Assembly: GCA_045579085.1 (NCBI GenBank)
Contig: JAZNLO010000031.1
Location: 15,049 to 79,048 of the forward strand
Reading direction: 5' to 3'
Source: RGIG2206 sp045579085
GTDB lineage: Bacteria > Bacillota > Clostridia > Oscillospirales > Acutalibacteraceae
DNA length: 64,000 nucleotides
Part shown: one piece after another, positions 57,146 through 64,000 of the stretch
Numbering within the stretch: position 1 is the first letter of the stretch
Layout of the letters: each line of letters starts with the position of its first letter
Notes under the pieces: generated by a model
The model's database searches: none
The model's input: only the letters and a program-made list of their open reading frames with translations
What the model was told of the DNA's origin: nothing
Program-made: the position numbers and the translations under genes

Positions 57146-58012
57146 ATGAACAACTTTGTTATTTTTACAGATTCCGCTTGTGATATAAAGCCGTCACTAC
57201 TTAAGGAGTGGGGCGTTGAATATATCAATATGACCTTCCGTTTTGACGGCGAGGACAAGGAATATTCAAACGACGATATGGATATTACCGATTTCTACAA
57301 CAAAATGAGGGGCGGCTCTGTTGCTAAAACGGCGGCAATAAATCCAGACGGCTTTTTAGTTGCATTCGAAGAGATGCTTAAACAGGGAACAGATATTCTT
57401 TATCTGGCTTTTTCATCGGGACTCAGCACCACCTGCAATTCAGCAAGGATTGCCGCTGAGGAGTTGCTTGAAAAATATCCTGAGCGCAAGATTGTTATAG
57501 TTGACACCTTAGCTGCTTCAGCAGGTCAGGGTCTTGCTGTTTATTTAGCTGTTAAAAAGAAAAATGAAGGCGCTGATATCAATCAGGTTGCCGAGTATAT
57601 GAACAATACTGCGCTTAGCGTATCGCATTGGTTTACGGTTGACGACCTTGTGTATCTTAAGCGTGGCGGACGTGTTAGCCCAACAGTTGCGCTGATTGGT
57701 AAAGCGCTTGGCATCAAGCCTATTCTTCACGTGGATAACGACGGTAAGCTCATTAGTATGACTAAGGTGCGTGGCAGAAAAGCCGCTCTCGCCGCTTTGG
57801 CAGACAAATACGTTGAGCTTGCTGACAAAGCAGCCAACGGTCCGATTTTCATCTCTCACGGCGACTGCCTCAGCGAAGCTCAAGAGGTTGCTGCGCTTAT
57901 AAAGGCAAAGACCGGTGCAGAGGTTGAACTCATCACTGATATAGGCACAGTCATTGGCGCACATTCAGGTCCCGGTACTATTGCTTTGTTCTTTGTAGGC
58001 ACAAAGCGTTAG
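57146..58012 (+). CDS. DegV family fatty acid-binding protein
   Basis: A 288-residue DegV/FakB-like protein, which binds a fatty acid for phosphorylation by FakA. The N-terminal FTDSACDIKPS and the ligand-pocket stretch AFSSGLSTTCNSARIAAEE match FakB, as does VDDLVYLKRGGRVSPTVA. Another DegV gene lies 1 kb downstream; possession of several FakB proteins for different fatty acids is common. No fakA gene is in the window. RBS AAGGGGAAA. Confidence 0.92.
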   Translation: MNNFVIFTDSACDIKPSLLKEWGVEYINMTFRFDGEDKEYSNDDMDITDFYNKMRGGSVAKTAAINPDGFLVAFEEMLKQGTDILYLAFSSGLSTTCNSARIAAEELLEKYPERKIVIVDTLAASAGQGLAVYLAVKKKNEGADINQVAEYMNNTALSVSHWFTVDDLVYLKRGGRVSPTVALIGKALGIKPILHVDNDGKLISMTKVRGRKAALAALADKYVELADKAANGPIFISHGDCLSEAQEVAALIKAKTGAEVELITDIGTVIGAHSGPGTIALFFVGTKR

Positions 58013-58031
58013 TCTTAATAGGTGATGTTTT

Positions 58032-58745
58032 ATGAGCATTAAAGCGGTTTTATTCGATTTAGACGGAACCTTGCTCCCGATGGACCAAGAGGTTTTCGTT
58101 AAAGCATATTTTAAGGGGCTTGCTGCAAAGCTCGCCCTTATGGGATACAATCCCGAACAGCTTATCGGTGCTGTCTGGAACGGCACAATGCAGATGATAA
58201 AAAACAACGGACAAGTAGCAAATGAGGAAGTGTTTTGGAATTCGTTTGTTCAGGTGTTCGGCGAGAAAGCATTGTCGGACAAGCCTCACTTCGAGACGTT
58301 TTACAAAAACGAATTCGAAAGCATCAAGTCCGTGTGCGGATTTCAGCAAAAGGCTGTGGACACCGTACACAAGCTCAAAGCTGCAGGCATGCGGCTTGTG
58401 CTTGCAACCAGTCCGATTTTCCCAGAAATAGCAATAAGCGCACGCGCACGTTGGGCAGGGCTTTCGCTTGATGACTTTGAGCTTTACACCACCTATGAAA
58501 ACATAAATTACTGCAAGCCCAACCCCGACTATTACATAGAAATCGCAAACAGGCTTGGTGTTAAGCCTGAAGAATGCTTGATGGTGGGCAACGACGTTGG
58601 CGACGATATGGTTGCGGCAACAGTCGGTATGCAGGTATTCTTGCTGACCGACTGCCTGATAAACAAAAATAACGACGATATCTCTGTTTATAACAGCGGA
58701 AGCTTTGATAAGCTTAACGAATATATCGATGCAAACGTATTATAA
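58032..58745 (+). CDS. HAD family hydrolase
   Basis: A 237-residue HAD phosphatase. Motif I is FDLDGTL (Asp9, Asp11), motif II ATS near 122, Lys in motif III around residue 160 (CKPNPDYY), and motif IV GNDVGDDM. The cap insertion between residues 15 and 90 is of the C1 helical type. Physiological substrate unknown. It follows the first DegV gene by 19 bases with a GGTGATGTTTT leader and is probably co-transcribed; a terminator follows. Confidence 0.9.
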   Translation: MSIKAVLFDLDGTLLPMDQEVFVKAYFKGLAAKLALMGYNPEQLIGAVWNGTMQMIKNNGQVANEEVFWNSFVQVFGEKALSDKPHFETFYKNEFESIKSVCGFQQKAVDTVHKLKAAGMRLVLATSPIFPEIAISARARWAGLSLDDFELYTTYENINYCKPNPDYYIEIANRLGVKPEECLMVGNDVGDDMVAATVGMQVFLLTDCLINKNNDDISVYNSGSFDKLNEYIDANVL

Positions 58746-58761
58746 TAAATGAAATGAAGTT

Positions 58762-58804
58762 AAAAATCAGTAGGACTTTAAAACAAAAGTCTTACTGATT
58801 TTTT
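58762..58804 (+). terminator. Terminator after the HAD gene
   Basis: AAAATCAGTA-GACTT pairs with AAGTC-TACTGATTTT with one mismatch (58763-58804), followed by TTTTTTG. Confidence 0.8.
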
Positions 58805-58951
58805 GTTTCCCAAAATCTGCACTATGCCGTCTAAATCCGCTGAACAAGCGGCTTCTCTACTGCAGGTAGAGTTGTCTTTTCTCGCAAGAGAGTGCACGTT
58901 AATTACACGATACTTAAGTTTAGCAAGGGTAGGTTGTGATTTGTTTTAATT
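58805..58951 (+). other. Intergenic region with three adjacent hairpins
   Basis: This A/T-poor 147-base stretch carries three small perfect hairpins in a row: CCGCT-GAACA-AGCGG, CTCTAC-TGCAG-GTAGAG, and TCTC-GCAA-GAGA with a GNRA-type loop. No open frame and no known riboswitch matched by eye. A weak promoter TTGTGA-17-TATACT follows at about 58935-58963, before the second DegV gene. It could be a small RNA or part of a leader. Confidence 0.4.
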
Positions 58952-59002
58952 TTGCCTATACTTTGTACTGATGATTTTTGCAAAAAGGATGAATCAGTTA
59001 TT

Positions 59003-59845
59003 ATGGATAAAACACAGTTTAAAATTGTTGCAGATTCCTCTGCAGATATGCTGAGCTTAGAACAAGTAAAGTTCGAATCGGCTCCGCTTAAAATCATAAC
59101 CGCAAACAAGGAGTATGTTGACAACTCTGCCTTAGATGTTTCCGAAATGGTTAACGACCTTAAAAGCTACAAAGGTAAGTCATCTACGTCTTGTCCCAAC
59201 ACTTCAGACTGGCTTGAGGCGTTCGGTGATTCTGAGTATGTCTTTTGCGTGACTATTACAGGCACGCTTTCAGGCAGCTACAACTCAGCCTGTCTGGCAA
59301 AAAGTATTTATGAAAAAGAGCACCCAAACCGCAAGGTGTTTGTTCTGGACTCGCTCAGCACAGGGCCTGAAATAAGCCTTATAATAGAAAAAACACAAGA
59401 ACTTATACTTGAGGGCAAAAGCTTTGACGAAATCTGCAGTGAGATTTCTGAATACAGCAAATCAACAGGGCTTCTGTTTGTTCTTGAATCAATGAATAAC
59501 CTTGCCAACAACGGTCGAGTAAGCCCGCTGATTGCTAAGATGGCAGGCTTCTTGGGCATACGTCTTATCGGTAAGGCGAGCAAAAAAGGCGACCTTGAAC
59601 CGCTGGGCACTTGCAGAGGTGGCGTGAAGGCTTTGGAAAACGTGGTGACACGTCTTAAAGAGCTTGGTTTCAAGGGCGGCAAGATAAAAATTGCTCACTG
59701 CCTCAACGAAAAGGCGGGCAAGGCGCTCTCTGAGCAGTTGAAGAGTATATTCAAAACAGCTCAGATTGAGTTATATCAATGCAGAGGTCTATGCAGCTTC
59801 TATGCCGAAAAAGGCGGACTGCTTGTAGGGTTTGAAACAGCATAG
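59003..59845 (+). CDS. DegV family fatty acid-binding protein (second copy)
   Basis: A 280-residue DegV/FakB-like protein. It starts MDKTQFKIVADSSADML; an ATG 17 codons earlier is rejected because the sequence between does not match the family and the chosen ATG follows AAAGGATGA. The pocket stretch TITGTLSGSYNSACLAKS and the C-terminal ESMNNLANNGRVSPL fit the fold. It differs clearly from the first DegV protein, so it is not a recent duplicate. Confidence 0.9.
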   Translation: MDKTQFKIVADSSADMLSLEQVKFESAPLKIITANKEYVDNSALDVSEMVNDLKSYKGKSSTSCPNTSDWLEAFGDSEYVFCVTITGTLSGSYNSACLAKSIYEKEHPNRKVFVLDSLSTGPEISLIIEKTQELILEGKSFDEICSEISEYSKSTGLLFVLESMNNLANNGRVSPLIAKMAGFLGIRLIGKASKKGDLEPLGTCRGGVKALENVVTRLKELGFKGGKIKIAHCLNEKAGKALSEQLKSIFKTAQIELYQCRGLCSFYAEKGGLLVGFETA

Positions 59846-59860
59846 CAATAAATTAAAAAT

Positions 59861-59909
59861 AAAAAGCATCGGGCAAAGTCTTTGTGTGTGACTTTGCCCG
59901 ATGCTTTTT
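59861..59909 (+). terminator. Strong terminator after the second DegV gene
   Basis: A 20-bp perfect stem (59861-59880 and 59890-59909) including GCATCGGGCAAAGTC, with a nine-base loop and T5 end. It lies in the 352-base gap before glgC. Confidence 0.93.
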
Positions 59910-60031
59910 ATATGCTCCTTACTGAAAATGCTCGTATTTTCTGTGTTTGAGTCGACTTTTCGTTTAATGAGTATTTTTTATCATATAAAGCATATATTTG
60001 GGTTCTACCTTAGGCAGTATCAAACATATAT

Positions 60032-60043
60032 TTTTGTACAAAA
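60032..60043. promoter_or_regulatory. Palindrome TTTTGTACAAAA upstream of glgC
   Basis: A perfect 12-bp palindrome, flanked by ATATAT on both sides with one extra T on the left, about 60 bases upstream of the glgC -35 box. Possible operator; no regulator is known to me for this sequence. Confidence 0.4.
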
Positions 60044-60101
60044 TATATAAATATTCGTGCAAAAGTCCTACGCTAATTATTCAAAAAACAAAAAAATCCC
60101 C

Positions 60102-60130
60102 TTGAAAATAGCATTTGTTTTTGTTATGCT
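60102..60130 (+). promoter_or_regulatory. Promoter of glgC-glgD-glgA
   Basis: TTGAAA (60102-60107) and TATGCT (60125-60130), spacer 17 bases, with an extended TGT before the -10. Confidence 0.65.
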
Positions 60131-60197
60131 AATATTAGATAAATATATTTTAAAATGTTACTTATTTTCTTGCACTTATAGAAAGGAAAGTGAGAAT

Positions 60198-61415
60198 ATG
60201 CAAAAAACCGAATGTGTTGCTATGCTCCTTGCAGGCGGACAAGGAAGCCGTCTGGGCGTGCTTACCAGTCAGGTGGCTAAGCCCGCAGTACCCTACGGCG
60301 GAAAATACAGAATCATAGATTTTCCACTCTCAAACTGCGTTAACTCAGGAATAGACACTGTTGGTGTGCTCACTCAATATCAGCCTCTTGCGTTAAACAG
60401 TTATATTGGCTCAGGTCAGCCTTGGGACTTGGACCGTCTCAACGGCGGAGTTCATATCCTGCCGCCCTATCAGCAGATTTCGGGCAGCGACTGGTACAAA
60501 GGCACCGCTAACGCAATATATCAGAACATTCCCTTTATCGAAACCTACAATCCCGAATACGTTTTAATCCTCTCGGGCGACCATATCTACAAGATGGACT
60601 ACTCGCTTATGATTGACAAGCATAAGCAAACAAAGGCAGACTGTACCATCGCTGTTTTGGAAGTGCCGATGGAGGAAGCGTCCAGATTCGGTATTATGAA
60701 CTGTAACGACGACGGCACTATTTACTCCTTTGAGGAAAAGCCAAAAAATCCAACCTCTAACAAGGCATCAATGGGCATATACGTGTTCAGTTGGCACGCA
60801 CTCAAGAAGTATCTTATTGAAGACGAAAACAACCCCGAGTCTGAGAACGATTTTGGTAAAAACATCATTCCACAGATGCTAAATGATAACTGCAAAATGG
60901 TTGCATATCCGTTTGAAGGCTACTGGAAAGACGTTGGAACAATCGACTCTTTGTGGGAATCAAATCTTGACCTGTTAAGCCCTAAGTTTGACCTTAAGTT
61001 AGACGACCCCGCATGGAGAATCTACTCACGCAGCAACTGCTCGTCTTCGCATTATGTTGGCAACAACGCAAAGGTGCAAAACTCAATTGTTGCAGACGGA
61101 TGCGACATTGACGGCGAGTTGGACTTCTCTATCCTATTCAATGACGTTACTGTTGAAAAGGGTGCAAAAATCATCGACTCAATAATAATGCCCGGCTCTG
61201 TTATTAAGAGCGGCGCGGTTGTTGAATATTCAATCGTTGCTGAAAACTGCATCATCGAAGAGGGCGCTCACATCGGTATGAAGCCTGAGGATATGACAGA
61301 CCTTTCAAAATGGGGCGTTGCTGTGGTTGGCAGCGGTGTTACTGTTGGACGTGACGCTGCGGTTGAGCCTAAGTCTATGATTTCACAAAATGTTAAGGCA
61401 GGTGACAGAGTATGA
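60198..61415 (+). CDS. glgC: Glucose-1-phosphate adenylyltransferase
   Basis: Makes ADP-glucose from glucose-1-phosphate and ATP, the committed step of glycogen synthesis. The 405 residues contain the nucleotide-binding LAGGQGSRLG (11-20), KPAVPYGGKYRIIDF, the sugar-site stretch FEEKPKNPTSN and a left-handed beta-helix C-terminus. The frame is open 47 codons further upstream, but that part is A/T-rich and unlike the family; the ATG used follows AAAGGAAAGTGAG. The stop overlaps glgD in ATGA, as in other Firmicutes where GlgC and GlgD form a heteromer. Confidence 0.96.
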   Translation: MQKTECVAMLLAGGQGSRLGVLTSQVAKPAVPYGGKYRIIDFPLSNCVNSGIDTVGVLTQYQPLALNSYIGSGQPWDLDRLNGGVHILPPYQQISGSDWYKGTANAIYQNIPFIETYNPEYVLILSGDHIYKMDYSLMIDKHKQTKADCTIAVLEVPMEEASRFGIMNCNDDGTIYSFEEKPKNPTSNKASMGIYVFSWHALKKYLIEDENNPESENDFGKNIIPQMLNDNCKMVAYPFEGYWKDVGTIDSLWESNLDLLSPKFDLKLDDPAWRIYSRSNCSSSHYVGNNAKVQNSIVADGCDIDGELDFSILFNDVTVEKGAKIIDSIIMPGSVIKSGAVVEYSIVAENCIIEEGAHIGMKPEDMTDLSKWGVAVVGSGVTVGRDAAVEPKSMISQNVKAGDRV

Positions 61416-62527
61416 AAAGCAAGAAAATGATGGCAGTTGTGTTTGGCAACACGCACGACCATCTTCTCGGCGAAATGACCGAGCAGAGAGCTATCAGCTC
61501 TCTCCCATTTGGCGGACGTTACCGTCTTATCGACTTTTCTCTCTCGAATCTTGTAAATGCTGATATCAGCCGAGTTGCAGTTGTAACAAAGTATAACTAT
61601 AAGTCGCTTATGGACCATATCGAAAGCGGTAAAAGCTGGGATTTGGCGCGCAAGCATGGCGGTCTTGTAATCATACCGCCGAACTCTTTAGCTATTGCAG
61701 GACTTAACGAAACCAAAGTGCGCTCGCTTGCAGCAATTCTCGATTTTATCGACCATTCGCCCGAAGAAAACATCCTCTTGTGCGATGGCGACGTTGTAAG
61801 CAATATTGACATCAAGGCTATGTTTAAGGCGCACGTTGAAAACAATGCAGATATCACTATCGCATACAAAAACGGCTCCGCTCCCGACGGCAAGGGCGAT
61901 GTTATGAGATTTTGCGTTGAGCCGAGCGGCAAGATTAGCGAAATCACCTTAGTTACCAAGCACACCGAGTGCAATTTCAGCCTTGACATAATGATTATGA
62001 GCAAGAAACTGTTACGCGAGCTTATCGAAAATGCAGTAAGCCACAACTATTCGTCCTTCATAGCAGACGTGATTCAGCCCTCTGTAAACACGCTCAATAT
62101 CTATGGCTATGAGATTAAGTCCAGCGCCTTTGTTATCGATTCTATCAGAAGCTATATTGATGCAAATATGGCGTTGCTTGAGCCCGAAGTCAGAAAAGAG
62201 CTGTTCTCAAGAGAGCGTCAGGTTTATACTAAAATAAGAAGCGAAATGCCCGCTAAATACGGACTTGATTCGCACGTGGAAAACTCGTTGATTTCAGATG
62301 GCTGCATCATCGAGGGTACTGTTGAAAACAGCATACTCTTCAGAGGCGTAAAAGTGGGCAAGGGCAGCGTTGTTCGCAACTGCATACTGATGCAGTCCAC
62401 AGAGGTTGGCGAAAATTCAACGCTTGACTATGTCTGCACCGACAAAGACGTAAAAATCGGTAACGGACGCACTCTCTCAGGCTCCGAAATATACACAGTA
62501 TATATCAGAAAAGGGGGTAGCGTATAA
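61412..62527 (+). CDS. glgD: Glycogen biosynthesis protein GlgD
   Basis: A 371-residue GlgC paralogue. It keeps the fold (SLPFGGRYRLIDFSLSNLVNA near 30 and the beta-helix C-terminus) but lacks the catalytic GGxGxRL signature: the N-terminus reads VVFGNTHDHLLGEMTEQR. In Firmicutes GlgD is the modulatory subunit paired with GlgC. It is translationally coupled to glgC and to glgA. Confidence 0.95.
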   Translation: MKSKKMMAVVFGNTHDHLLGEMTEQRAISSLPFGGRYRLIDFSLSNLVNADISRVAVVTKYNYKSLMDHIESGKSWDLARKHGGLVIIPPNSLAIAGLNETKVRSLAAILDFIDHSPEENILLCDGDVVSNIDIKAMFKAHVENNADITIAYKNGSAPDGKGDVMRFCVEPSGKISEITLVTKHTECNFSLDIMIMSKKLLRELIENAVSHNYSSFIADVIQPSVNTLNIYGYEIKSSAFVIDSIRSYIDANMALLEPEVRKELFSRERQVYTKIRSEMPAKYGLDSHVENSLISDGCIIEGTVENSILFRGVKVGKGSVVRNCILMQSTEVGENSTLDYVCTDKDVKIGNGRTLSGSEIYTVYIRKGGSV

Positions 62528-63946
62528 GTGAAGGTTTTATTTGCCACCAGCGAGGCTTATCCGTTTGCGATGTCAGGCGGTCTTGCCGATGTTTCAGGCG
62601 CTTTGCCTAAGGCGCTGCGTATGCGCCTTGTGGGCGCAAGAGTAATTATGCCGCTCTATGACACCGTGCCTCAAGAGCTGCGTGACTCAATGCGATTTGT
62701 AACGTCGATATCTGTGCCTGTTGCGTGGCGCAGACAATATTGCGGCATCTTTGAGGCAAAGTACAACGGCATCATCTACTACCTTATCGACAACCTCTAC
62801 TATTTCAAGCGAGGCAGTCTTTACGGCCATTATGACGACGCTGAAAGATTTGCGTTTTTCTCACGCGCGGTGCTTGAGGTCATCAAGGTAATCGACTACG
62901 CCCCCGATATCATTCACTGCAACGACTGGCAAACAGCTCTTGTGCCTGTTTATCTGCAGCTTTTCTATCACAACGAGGAAAAACTGCGCAACGTAAAGAC
63001 TCTTTTTACAATTCACAACATACAGTATCAGGGCATTTTCTCAAAAGAAATACTTGAGGACGTGTTTGGTATTCCGTTTTCTGCCGCAAATTTAGTAGAA
63101 TACGGCGACTGCATCAATCTTATGAAGGGCGGAATAGAGTGCGCCCATAGGGTAAGCACCGTAAGTCCGTCTTACTCAAGGGAAATTCTCGACCCTTGGT
63201 TTTCTCACAAGCTCGACCCCATTCTGCGTGAGCGTGAATGGAAGCTGACGGGTATAGTAAACGGCATCGACACAGACGTTTACAACCCCGAAACAGACAA
63301 GGCTCTGTTTGCGAATTACTCAGCAAATGACCTTTCTGGCAAGGCTGTCAATAAAGCCGAGCTGCAAAAAATGTTCGGGCTTGAAGTAAATCCAAAAGTT
63401 CCGCTTATCGCAATGGTTACCCGTCTTGTTTCGCACAAGGGGCTTGACCTTGTTAAAGCGAGGCTTGAATCCATACTCGGCTTTGGCGTGCAGATGATTG
63501 TTCTCGGCAGCGGCGATTATGAATATGAATCATACTTGGGCGACGTGGCAGGCAGATATCAAGACTGCTTCAGGCTCGCAACAGGCTTTAATCCTGACTT
63601 GGCGCATAAAATCTATGCCGGCAGTGACATCTTCCTGATGCCGAGCAAGAGCGAGCCCTGCGGTTTGTCCCAGATGGTTGCGTTGCGTTACGGCTCGATT
63701 CCCGTTGTAAGAAACACAGGCGGATTAAGAGACACCATCACCGACAGTATGAGCGGCGAGGGCAACGGCTTCACCTTTGACACCTATAACGCTGACGATA
63801 TGGCTCACGCTGTTTACCGTGCGGTTGAGGGCTTTAAAGACGCAAAGGGTTGGAAAATTCTTACTAAGCGCGCGATGGAGTGCGATAACAGTTGGGGTGC
63901 TTCCGCAATCGCCTATATCAGACTTTATAAGTCGATGCTTAAATAA
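62528..63946 (+). CDS. glgA: Glycogen synthase
   Basis: GT5 enzyme extending alpha-1,4-glucan with ADP-glucose; 472 residues in two Rossmann domains. The N-terminal motif reads AMSGGLADVSGALPK, with Met15 where the K-x-G-G-L lysine is found in E. coli. HCNDWQTALVP, the C-terminal VTRLVSHKGLD, PSKSEPCGLSQMVALRYGSIPVVRNTGGL are all present. The start codon is GTG directly after the glgD stop, behind AAAAGGGGGTAGCG. The gene is followed by a hairpin at the window edge. Confidence 0.95.
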   Translation: MKVLFATSEAYPFAMSGGLADVSGALPKALRMRLVGARVIMPLYDTVPQELRDSMRFVTSISVPVAWRRQYCGIFEAKYNGIIYYLIDNLYYFKRGSLYGHYDDAERFAFFSRAVLEVIKVIDYAPDIIHCNDWQTALVPVYLQLFYHNEEKLRNVKTLFTIHNIQYQGIFSKEILEDVFGIPFSAANLVEYGDCINLMKGGIECAHRVSTVSPSYSREILDPWFSHKLDPILREREWKLTGIVNGIDTDVYNPETDKALFANYSANDLSGKAVNKAELQKMFGLEVNPKVPLIAMVTRLVSHKGLDLVKARLESILGFGVQMIVLGSGDYEYESYLGDVAGRYQDCFRLATGFNPDLAHKIYAGSDIFLMPSKSEPCGLSQMVALRYGSIPVVRNTGGLRDTITDSMSGEGNGFTFDTYNADDMAHAVYRAVEGFKDAKGWKILTKRAMECDNSWGASAIAYIRLYKSMLK

Positions 63947-63947
63947 A

Positions 63948-64000
63948 AAGATAAAAAAGGTCGCGACAGCGAACCCTGTCCGCTCCTTGTTTTTTCTCTT
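63948..64000 (+). terminator. Possible terminator after glgA
   Basis: AAGG...GACAG pairs with CTGTC...CCTT around an internal loop, followed by TTGTTTTTT near the window end. The stem has a four-base mismatch in the middle, so it is weaker than the other terminators here. Confidence 0.5.

Noticed and set aside
57146..59845. Two DegV genes as a recent tandem duplication
   Set aside because: Their sequences differ throughout and a HAD gene lies between them; they are old paralogues.
60057..60197. A 47-residue extension of GlgC
   Set aside because: It overlaps the promoter, is A/T-rich and lacks similarity; the inner ATG has a clear ribosome site.
1..64000. Search for CRISPR repeats, tRNA or rRNA genes, insertion sequences and phage genes
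   Set aside because: None found by reading both strands; intergenic gaps are short and mostly explained by terminators, promoters and leaders.

Overview
The window is ordinary chromosomal DNA of a low-to-mid GC, anaerobic-type Firmicute, most likely a gut Clostridia member of the Oscillospirales (Ruminococcaceae-like). Pointers to this are the blocks ylxM-ffh-rpsP-khpA-rimM-trmD and alaS-HIT-PRT-comEC-holA-M5-like, a T-box leader on alaS, the GlgC/GlgD pair, PduL-type phosphotransacylase, a DUF6472-type mini-protein, strong Shine-Dalgarno sites, many TTG/GTG starts, and near-consensus TTGACA-17-TATAAT promoters. I see no phage, insertion sequence, CRISPR array, rRNA or tRNA gene. The placement is inferred from gene content; no marker gene was compared.

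Layout. 0-11 kb (mostly minus): the 5' end of a CD1247-like gene, efp, yqeG, rpsU, then a long minus-strand operon read from the alaS T-box leader (about 9.3 kb) through alaS, a HIT protein, a phosphoribosyltransferase, comEC, holA and an RNase M5-like Toprim protein; upstream of it lies a class B penicillin-binding protein. 11-12.5 kb (plus): lemA plus a TPM-domain protein. 12.5-16.1 kb (minus): tsaE-tsaB-upp-WYL regulator-GNAT. 16.3-20.9 kb (plus): rodA, mtaB, a D,D-carboxypeptidase and a DMT transporter. 21-29.8 kb: pduL, secA, HPr, the translation/SRP block, and a divergent E2-like acyltransferase. 29.9-36.5 kb: an orphan family 5 binding protein, then a complete BMP-type (nucleoside-like) ABC importer. 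36.7-45.6 kb (minus): dut, an alpha/beta hydrolase and a maltodextrin operon malQ-glgP-malE-malF-malG. 45.7-49.9 kb (plus): a D-2-hydroxyacid dehydrogenase coupled to a LicD protein, asparaginase, serS. 49.9-54.6 kb (minus): CNNM transporter, ligA, DUF6472 protein, a lone LuxR-type HTH protein, TspO. 54.6-64 kb (plus): copA-copZ, DegV, HAD phosphatase, second DegV, and glgC-glgD-glgA.

How the genes work together. The maltodextrin operon imports and breaks down alpha-glucans by disproportionation and phosphorolysis to glucose-1-phosphate; glgCDA turns glucose-1-phosphate into ADP-glucose and glycogen. PduL could make acetate/propionate with ATP yield together with an acetate kinase elsewhere. 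The alaS T-box would place ComEC, the DNA polymerase III delta subunit and the M5-like protein under alanine-tRNA charging control unless internal promoters exist.

No clearly new multigene system stands out. The best leads are a ComEC whose C-terminal domain has lost the metallo-beta-lactamase metal ligands, a stand-alone E2/CAT-fold protein without the catalytic His or lipoyl domain, a 33-bp tandem duplication covering a transporter start codon, a SerRS and a GlgA with atypical signature motifs, a cluster of palindromes over the promoter of a lone LuxR-type protein, and several unusual leader or intercistronic RNA structures.
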